Shown here: in pieces, positions 56,108-64,000 of the stretch
Layout of the letters: each line of letters starts with the position of its first letter
Numbering within the stretch: position 1 is the stretch's first letter
Assembly (NCBI GenBank): GCA_944474755.1
Contig: OX104125.1
Coordinates: 43,291,899-43,355,898, forward strand
DNA length: 64,000 nt
DNA from: Limnoperna fortunei
Lineage: Eukaryota; Mollusca; Bivalvia; Mytilida; Modiolidae
Direction of reading: 5' to 3'
Translations under genes and position numbers: made by a program
Notes under the pieces: model-generated
The model's input: only the letters and a program-made list of their open reading frames with translations
The model's database searches: none
Told to the model about the DNA's origin: nothing

Positions 56108-56271
56108 CTGTTAAGTTCCTACTCGAAATCGAAGCAAGAGTGGGAGAGAGTTTCTGATTACAAAAATCGAAATCGGAACAGCACTGAACATTATTCAGGT
56201 GTGTTTTATGTGTAGGATTACAAATACTCTCTGAGTTAGGCGGCTGAAAAAATTTATCTTCTTGAAAACAC
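56108..56271 (-). CDS. ALK4/5/7: ALK4/5/7-type receptor, alternative ligand-binding exon 2a
   Basis: A 164-bp exon, (R)CFQEDKFFQPPNSESICN, then PTHKTHLNNVQCCSDFDFCN and QKLSPTLASISSRNLT. It is homologous to the exon at 54998-55164: same Cys pattern, the CCSDFDFCN box, and the shared end K/Q-x-L-x-PTLA. Between the Cys anchors the two differ at most positions, the part of type I receptors that faces ligand and type II receptor. Acceptor TTATTTCAG, donor ACAG before GTACAC. Confidence 0.9.
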
Positions 56272-56289
56272 CTGAAATAACAAGGCATG

Positions 56290-57740
56290 TTAACATATTA
56301 ACATTTCGGTTTGGGATCTCTTACTTCCCAAAATAATTTTTCAGCTGACTGTTCAAAACAGTACTTGCTTTTGCCCTCCCTGTTTTGTTTTTTCAGGGAC
56401 TTTTTATATACAAATTGGACATGACACTTCTAGTTAAATCTATACAATAGATATTTCTGAGCCATCGCAGAATTCAAATAATCACTTCCCATCTGTTTGT
56501 CTCTCTATGCCATGACATCATAATTCTTTGTGTGATTCTAACCAACCTTTCTTTACATCAAAATTTACAAAAATCATGTGATCTGAACATACTATACCGA
56601 GCACAATTCGATTTTAACAAAATACGATACTAATGCTAAATGACCCTCCTACATGTACAATTAAATTTAAATACTTTATTTTATTGTCGTTATGTTTTAT
56701 TTTTTTAAATGTAATAACCATTGTATTTATTGTTATGATTTATTGATTGGCAAATAAAGATATTCTTCTTATAAATTCTTTCTATGAAATAAGTAAATTT
56801 ACCGATGGAAATGCTAGCTTTGCATTAGTGTCCAAGTTATTGGCCTAAGAGGTTAGTGTCATGTCCTGTTAGTATATTATGTCCCTGGTTTTTTGTTCTT
56901 TTTTTTTTTGTTGCTTTGCCATTTATAGTGGTTAGACTACAAGATATTTGGACTATAAATGAAACACACCTAAAAGTGTCTGTATCTCCCTGCCCCCGAT
57001 GCAAACCCCCAAACATGTCCAATTGAAGTTAGTCATCACCAAATTATGTCATCCTAACTCCCTTATGCCAATCGGAGCCGATTTGTATTGCCAACTCTAG
57101 ACAAGGCTCTGTAAAAGGTAGACACATTTGGGTGGATCTGACGCATTTGGGGGTGGGGGCATGTTTGGAAGTGTAACATCTATACATGCACATGTTTGTA
57201 CATTATCATAGTTCTAATCAACATTTACCCCGACATGCTTAGAATGGGAAATGCATCTATTTACAATGAAAATGGCTTGACGTAGACATTGCATAATCCT
57301 TGTAGCGGATTACATTAAATGAGCGCAACAGATCTAGAAATTGTTTTATCCTTCGATGAGGAATTAATTTTTTTACTTAATGCTTGTAAATAAATGAATT
57401 AAAACCTTAACAGAACTCAAACTTATTAAATCACATACAATTTGTTATTTAATTGTGACACGAATGCTAACATAGATATAAATTGGTCCCAAAGGGGGTG
57501 TGTCTCCAGTATAATGATTTTTTTCTTCCATCCTCTAGATCTGATAAAAACATGTTTTAGGTAAACAAAAGTCTGTATTCTGTACACTTTATTTCCTAAT
57601 AACTTATTGTCGTGTCCATGTGATTGTTCACAATTTTTTTTTATCCATTTTTGATTGGTGATATACTGATGCATACATGTATTGCTGAAGGGTCTTATTT
57701 TATAAAGTCACATTACAGTACTGGTAATTATTTGCTGGTT
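56290..57740. other. Receptor intron 1 to 2a, no gene recognised
   Basis: Searched for a third ligand-binding exon by the CCxxxDFCN pattern on the minus strand; none seen. The TTTACAAAAATCATG at 56570 lacks the Cys pair. Confidence 0.5.
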
Positions 57741-57744
57741 AGAA

Positions 57745-57990
57745 TTTTGTTTAATGCCACTTTCATCAATTTTTCAGCAATATATCTGATAATGGCATCC
57801 AGTTTTTATTGAGGGAAGGAAGAAAACCCACACCTGCAAAAGCCAAGAAACTGGCAATCCTTGGCAATTAATACTAGAGGCATGTACACCCTGCCCACAG
57901 TGAGACCCCAACTCCAAACCTCGGTGTTGACATACCATGTGATCAATAGTAGATGACTAAATACCTTAATCACTTTGGCACCAAGGCCCC
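57745..57990 (-). repeat. tRNA-derived SINE, copy 12
   Basis: Tail TTTAATGCCACTTTCATCAA, GGCATCCAGTTTTTATTGAG, reversed B-box region (GTGAGACCCCAACTCC), and head end CACTTTGGCACCAAGGCCCC. Confidence 0.82.
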
Positions 57991-58021
57991 TGATAAAAAT
58001 TGTAGAATGTTTTAGTCATAC

Positions 58022-58127
58022 CTGAACCGATATACTACGCCTTTATCTGTTGTCGTGACAATGGTCATACATTTTGAATCAGTTATACATGTTGAATTAA
58101 GACAAATATCACAGTGACATTTCAGTG
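58022..58127 (-). CDS. ALK4/5/7: ALK4/5/7-type receptor, first ectodomain exon
   Basis: A 106-bp exon, (A)LKCHCDICLNSTCITDSKC then MTIVTTTDKGVVYRFR. LxCxCxxC...CxTDxxC is the start of the type I receptor cysteine-rich domain. Acceptor TTTTTTTTCAG, donor TTCAG before GTATGA. It begins with two bases completing a codon from an unseen phase-1 exon, expected to encode the signal peptide. It ends so that its AG plus the first base of either alternative exon gives Arg (AGG or AGA). Confidence 0.92.
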
Positions 58128-58194
58128 CTGAAAAAAAAATTAAAGAAATAATCAAAACAAAAAAAAGCAGAGCTAGAAAATCTACATGTTAGTT

Positions 58195-58430
58195 TGTTTG
58201 AATGGGTTAAATACCACTTTCAGCAGTATACTTTAATTGTATCATTCATGGCATCAAAAATTGTATAAACCAGGAAGTCATAGTTCCAGGTAAAAACCTC
58301 CGACCTGCAGGAGAACTTAATCTTTGTGAAACAAGGTTGGAATCCAGCCCACCTATCTTGAAATCAGACTTGAATTCACAATCATAGTGTTGACACACTG
58401 GTAATCATAAGTTAACAACCTAGACAAGTT
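58195..58430 (-). repeat. Degenerate SINE, copy 13
   Basis: Weak tail (TACCACTTTCAGCAGTATAC) and body (CCTCCGACCTGCAGG); the head is nearly erased. Confidence 0.5.
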
Positions 58431-58952
58431 GCAAATAAAAATGGATTTTGCTAACATCAGAGATCCAACTAATGTGTCTAGATACAAAATATCATGTTTT
58501 CAGTTTTGGACGCACCTTTTTAACATCTAATGTGGTCAAGTACATGACATCGGTTCAAAGAATGCAGTACTTCATTCAGGAATCATCATAACACAGCCAA
58601 GCATATAACTTTCCATATTTCTTGGAATTACGGCTGGTAATACATCTAAGGTTAGAAGACTGCGTTTTGTCATTGTCTTCTGACAGAATCGTAATATACA
58701 GGCGCGACATTTTCTGACAGACCTTGTGCTTCTACATTCCTTTTTAAACTTATTTATTTATTTTTAAAATTCACTTCATTGTGGCCTGATCTTTGACTGC
58801 AGACAATTTTATTTTCTTTGAGAAAGACATGTTCAAAATGACCTTCAAATGCACATGATTTTAAACGGCACGTTTTCATTGGTCAGACAAAATAGTATCA
58901 AATCAGAATTGCCGTTACATCACCATTACGATAGTTAAATGATATTTAGATA

Positions 58953-61256
58953 CAGACGTGACAACGTGTTTTTTATATTGCCCACTATATACCGTGGTCG
59001 TGGTTTTTTCATTAAGAAATTCACCACCATACGCCACGGTGGTATTCTGCGGTACATTGTGTTATGTCCACTACATATCGTGACCCACCGTGTTGACCAC
59101 GGTGGATTTTCAATTTCCTTTCATGCTTACACAGTGAAAAAATTAAAATGTTGCGATTTAATTTAGATATTTGTGTTAAAATATGCCGTTTTAATACGTT
59201 TGTTTGACAACAAAATTAATCTGCGTTCTGTTTATCTATTCATTATACAGAATACCTTAAAGTTTATTGTCACTGATTTGATTGACAATTATTCCCTTAA
59301 CGTGTTCTAAAAGGTTAGAACACCGCATTTTGCCCTTAAAATTGTCAAAATCTTTGCTATTCTATCGTCAAAATTTCCCTGTCAGCGCCTCTGATTAATG
59401 TTCCAACCATTTGAACTTTTACCGGATGTAAATTGTGTCACACCTTAAATCGATTATCTAAGTATTGTCCAGTCATCATTTTTTCTAGCAGGTGCTCTCA
59501 AACATTTCAATAAACTTGTGTATTGTATAATTTTATAATTAACAGGTGAACACGCGGCTTCACATTTTTAACGGTAAAGAAATAAGCACATTACACAATA
59601 AATGCGAGACTTGTAAAGAAATTCGTTTTAAAAACGTCAAAATCAATATACGACTTAAAATGCTACATTTTCAAATTTTCTGAATTATTACTTAATATAA
59701 ATGTCGCAGAATATATTGTTCCACGAATGATTTTATACTCGATTCGTCGGTGTTGAACCACGTTTGTTAAAAAAATACAATCCTGATATAGAATCAACCA
59801 TAATAGTCGTTTCAGTGTTAAAAGCCTGACACATCATCAACTTTTGTTGTAGAAAAGACTTAAGTAGCATCCTTATAATTTCTATAATGTTACGACAAGA
59901 CCCTATGTCCGCAAACAGACATTCGTATCGGCGCGCAAAAAAAAACCAACAACAAAAAAAAACAAAAAAGAACAAAAGAAAACAAACTTACATACTGTTG
60001 AGTAAATTCGGGCAATTATTTTATATTGATATGAGTGTGGACAAATCAGTTCTTTCGTCTTCAAAAATAATTTTTTTCCGATTTGTTTTGTTCATGTTAT
60101 AACAGACGTAAGTAACTATGCATATTTTATTGTTTGATCAATGTACCACAATACAACAAAATATTAAGAATAAGTATTTGTATTTAGAGAACTAAGGCAA
60201 GTCTAAAAGGGGTCTGATCTCGAGAATATTTATCCCAATAAATACTATGTCATGCAAAAACACCGAAACTGCGAGTTAATTTTAACGGGAACTTTATACA
60301 AATAACACGTCTGCCTCCATTTGAAAAATTGTCAGTTTTGTATATTTAGCTCAGAAGCACATCACTACTTTTTTTATATAAACCTGTTATATTAATTGTT
60401 ATAGTTTAAAACGCCATTGTCCAAAGTAAATGTGTATTTAGAATTGTGCCTACGTAAGACTTCATTCAACCTTGTGAAACAGGCGCCTGTGCCATATCGT
60501 AGTTAAACTATATTTTATGTGGCGATTCTCGTTTATAAACTTTTCACATATTTATTATTCTTGCTGCATGTTGGCTTCAATTTAGTAATTTATTTGTTGT
60601 ATCCCATCCTGTTAACGAATTTTATATAACTATACGTGATGTAAACTTTTGTCCGCGTTTGTTAAAACAACTCTGGTTTTAAATACCAAATAAAGAAAAA
60701 GATCGCCGCTCAACTGCCCGTTTTCTGTCGAAAAGGATTTATAATTGATTAAAGAGAGTTCGCGTACAACTTCAGGACAATTCGTTATGCGTTGTAATAC
60801 ACAAAAACGTAATGTGACAATTCAAATCCGGATAATTTACCGAACTTGTTCAGGGTAATATTTAATGCATAACACATGCATCCGGTTGAACAAATATTCG
60901 ATCTTCGAAGTCTACCGGCACATTAAATCATTATTGATTATCAACAAATAAAATGCATGTACAAATTATTCTTAAGCACTGTTTTAAAATGTTCTCTTTT
61001 CATTCGGGTAACGATGTTTAAACCCGCAATCAATTAAATGACAACGTTTATGTTGTCATGTACCACCGCGGAGATATCGTGGCCGGACCCCTGTGGCGAC
61101 ATGCCATGGTAGACTGAACTCCCTCATATGCATCCACCGTGGTAAGATTCTTAACCACGATAGTAGGCGTGGATATACCATGGTGGGTGATAGAGAAAAG
61201 GATTAACTTCCATGGTGGGTTAGTGTTTTTTTATAAAAAACATGTTGTCCCCTCTG
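58953..61256. mobile_element. 2.3-kb TA-flanked transposon with CACGGTGG subterminal repeats
   Basis: The left end CAGACGTGACAACGTGTTTT and the right end (reverse) CAGAGGGGACAACATGTTTT share about 22 of the first 25 bases and are flanked by TA. Inside each end are many CCACGGTGG/CCACCGTGG/CCATGGTGG motifs in both directions (58990-59105, 61060-61220). TA plus CAG ends fit Tc1/mariner-type elements. No transposase frame is present. Confidence 0.72.
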
Positions 61257-61259
61257 TAT

Positions 61260-63130
61260 AGGGGATTTTCGTGTGCTTGTTTAGATTTTCTCGAAAACTG
61301 AGCTAAACAATTATTAAATCGAAACAAAAAACTGTATCCTATGACCACAACTAACAGTAAATATTCTTATATAAACATTCTGACTGCAAAGCATACAATT
61401 TACTGGTCATTTTTCAAAATTATTGGTCAATGACCGATGCCAGACAGAAACCCTGTATACAATGTCCCTAAAATCTTTTGTTATGAACATGCCATATTTA
61501 TCTGGGCAAAAATGTCCAATTATATAAATAGAAGAACATCAAATAAAACCCAGAAATAGTTCTTGTGATCAGCAAATATACACTTGCACAAAGCTGTGCT
61601 GAAACCAAACTGATTCACAGGACACCTACGTATCTACGGAAATCATGTGGTCAAGAAATGTTTATCAAACGGTTAGGCTTTTTAATTAATAATTATGGGA
61701 CGTTGTATGTTACTTTTTTTCTCATTATTCACTTCCAGTAATCAGATGTATCCAGGAAATAAACAAATGGCGGGTGATGCATTTCAAACATGTAAAATGT
61801 TTGAAAAAATGCTAAACATGCAAATTCTGTGAATTTTTTTTGGAAGAACATATTTACTGAAAAGGTGGGTAGTCTGGGCGAATTAGTTGGACCCGATAAA
61901 CAAGTATCTTGTGTGAACCACAGGACGACTTCGCTTTTGTGGAACCTTAGGGCGACTTTAGCTCCTTTTAAAAGTTTTATTTAAGGCGTCTTTGTCGTCC
62001 ACTTCGCCCAGTGTGGTGAGCCTTGTAAATTGACAACAACAAAAAATTCATCAAAGAAAGTTATAAAGGCTCATCAACAGTAAGTCTATAGTTCTTTAAA
62101 AAAGTATGGTATCTACTGGTTTTATAGGTAAAATGTATGTAACTTGTAAGGAAGCCTTGGGATTGGCTTGTGTGCCTAAAATTGTATGACAATTAGCTAT
62201 CACACAGCCACACTCCTAATCAACAAACGTTGTGCTACAAGAGCGTCATGGTTTAAAACCTAAAGCTACAAGAAAATATGCACTGGGATAATATATTACA
62301 CTTTATAATTATCTATAATTGTCCCCCAATCTCACCGAGGCCAATGGATGATTTTTTTATCATCGTATCGTGGGTTTCGGCACGAAACACACGATCATTT
62401 TTCATCATAGGATTTCGGATCGATTTGTGCTTTCTTTTGAATATTACCTTGTGAATACCATACTAATTGAAGAAAATAAATAAGGATCATCAGAAACACA
62501 TAAAATCGAAACATTTTTCTTTGCTTTTCACAATGTTTTCAGTTTGACCGTACAACATTGAGAGGATATTATTGCCTTGAAATAGTCCATGAGGTTTATG
62601 TGTCTCTTTGTTGATTAATCATTAATTCTTTTATAAATATAACTAGTTTGTTATAAGCATTTACTTGTTAAAAGTTGTAGTAAATCTTTGCTATTTTTAT
62701 TGTCCCCAAAGAAAATGTTATAAATAGTAACACTCCTGGACACTCCAGACGTCGCGTAAGAATATAATTAACAAAACGAACTATTTAGATTGCAAAACGA
62801 TTACAACTTGATTAGCCTCCCCTATAATGTTTCTTCTTAAAGAAATAAAACAGCAAAATAAGTAAAACAGTTTTACGAATTAAGAAAATTTTGTGGTATA
62901 AAATATTTTTGCTTTTCTACTGCAAATTAGTAAGAAAATTAAGATTTTCTTCTTAAAGCTAAACAATTTTGTTAGTTGAAATAATTATTTGTACCCGTCA
63001 TTACAGTGTACTTTGAATATAAATATATTCCACAAACAAGATAGTTCTTGGAGTCGAGTCACACCAAAGACTTAAAAAAATAATTTTTATGAATTCTCAA
63101 TCCGAAAAAAGGATTGATACTTCAAATTAC
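61260..63130. other. No recognised gene
   Basis: AT-rich; may be the 5' part of the receptor gene or intergenic. No signal-peptide exon could be identified with confidence. Confidence 0.4.
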
Positions 63131-63132
63131 AT

Positions 63133-63392
63133 CAGAGGCCAAATGGTTAAGGTAGTTGGTCATCAGCCATTTATCACGTCGTCTGTCAACATTAATTAAG
63201 GTTGCCGGTTCGAATCTCACTGCGAGCAAGGCGTACTCGACTGCAATCTTCATTGACAAGGATTGCCAGTTTTCCCGACGGATGTCCGGGGTTTTCTCCG
63301 GATGCAACTTTCTACCCCAATAAAAACTGGAAGCTATGTTATAGCTGAAAAACTGCTGAATGTGGCGTTAAACAACATTAACAAACAATTAA
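63133..63392 (+). repeat. tRNA-derived SINE, copy 14
   Basis: Degraded head (GAGGCCAAATGGTTAAGGTA), B box CCGGTTCGAATCTCACT, body GTCCGGGGTTTTCTCCGGA, tail GAATGTGGCGTTAAACAAC. Confidence 0.85.
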
Positions 63393-63776
63393 ATCACAGC
63401 ACAAGAGTAATAACAATTTGATCGCATGCAAATGGTCATCACTGAACAAGAATTTACGACAAACGAGTATATTTTAATTTCAAAATTACCAATCCTCATT
63501 TGTGCAACAATATTCCAGATTTTCCTGCATACAGTGTGTATATTTCTTAATTGAACAAGAATGCAAGAGGTTGTATAGAGTATGTTGATTTCTGCAAATT
63601 TGTCCAAAACTGTACAATTTCTTCGGGACCAAGGTTAAAAGGAAAAAAAACGACTCGTTAGTATTTTGGAATTTTGCCGGTTTCGTAGATTTGTTATTAC
63701 CTTTAGAAGACATCGTTTCCACCATAAATGGCTGTTCGATCAATGCAACACACAATATATTGCAACGGATAATTAT

Positions 63777-64000
63777 AGCGCGTGTCGCTATTTATAGCGA
63801 ACACATCTCGCAGCGTTCAGCGAAGCTGCCCGCGAAGAGCGGTGAGCTCTACGGTAATTACGTGTCATGTGATCAAAATGAAATCACGTGATCAAAATCC
63901 GCTCAATGCTGATATTGATTTTTTTCGTCCGGAAGTTGATATCGTCAAAAAACTGTAACAAAGTGAATGAAAAAAAGTACTAAAAATAATTTTATGAAAG
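63777..64000 (+). repeat. Dispersed repeat, copy 2 (matches 22437-22630)
   Basis: Begins with ATAGCG inverted motifs (TATAGCGCGTGTCGCTATTT), then GAAGAGCGGTGAGCTCTACG and AATGAAATCACGTGATCAAA as in the first copy. It runs off the window's edge. Confidence 0.8.

Noticed and set aside
56560..56600. Possible third alternative ligand-binding exon
   Set aside because: TTTTTGTAAAT-like text resembles DFCN codons, but no Cys pair, acceptor or donor fits.
59733..59975. Signal-peptide exon of the receptor (MFFFVFFCCWFFF)
   Set aside because: Hydrophobic text comes from an A-rich low-complexity run inside the 58.95-61.26 kb transposon; no suitable phase-1 donor.

Overview
The window is animal nuclear DNA, AT-rich and crowded with repeats, and is most likely from a bivalve mollusc. 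The evidence is split genes with GT-AG introns, an animal TGF-beta superfamily receptor kinase, about 14 copies of a tRNA-headed SINE, and several dispersed families of a style common in bivalve genomes (ends rich in GTCCGTCC, hairpins on GGTCTTTCC, ends in GCGGGGGGTATA). Species is not determinable by eye. No bacterial genes or CRISPR array were seen.

Layout. The left part (1-26.6 kb) carries plus-strand exons of a leucine-rich-repeat (LRR) protein gene: four one-repeat exons (14-85, 3114-3185, 5143-5214, 23130-23198), all in phase 2, and an LRR C-terminal cap exon (26439-26596). Its introns hold a dead reverse transcriptase (1.6-3.05 kb), a satellite grown from a SINE tail (3.5-4.66 kb), and a repeat element with a palindromic array (5.87-7.75 kb) whose near-identical inverted partner lies at 20.5-21.9 kb. 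They also hold a LINE fragment, a nested HECT-domain gene (11.4-13.5 kb) broken by a probable one-base frameshift, a degenerate integrase/transposase gene (17.1-19.4 kb, minus) broken by an 82-bp tandem duplication, and a 42-bp tandem array (24.3-25.8 kb).

The centre (27.5-32.2 kb) is a 4.6-kb satellite of 27-bp units that is open in both directions but is not a gene. From 32.3 to 40 kb I see SINEs, dispersed repeats and AT-rich DNA, probably including the 3' flanks of two convergent genes.

The right part (40.0-58.1 kb, minus strand) is nearly a whole type I TGF-beta superfamily receptor of the ALK4/5/7 (activin/TGF-beta) class: nine coding segments of the mature protein, with only the signal-peptide exon unseen. 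It has two alternative ligand-binding exons (54998-55164 and 56108-56271) with identical phases and lengths of 2 mod 3, so exactly one can be used per mRNA. One intron starts with GC rather than GT. One kinase exon's 3' end, with its splice donor, has been amplified into a minisatellite that a 2.5-kb TA-flanked DNA transposon later split. From 58.4 kb to the end there is another TA-flanked transposon, a SINE and a dispersed repeat shared with 22.4 kb.

The two host genes have no evident joint pathway. The receptor would phosphorylate Smad2/3-type effectors on activin or TGF-beta-like ligands; the LRR protein is probably extracellular or a receptor ectodomain.
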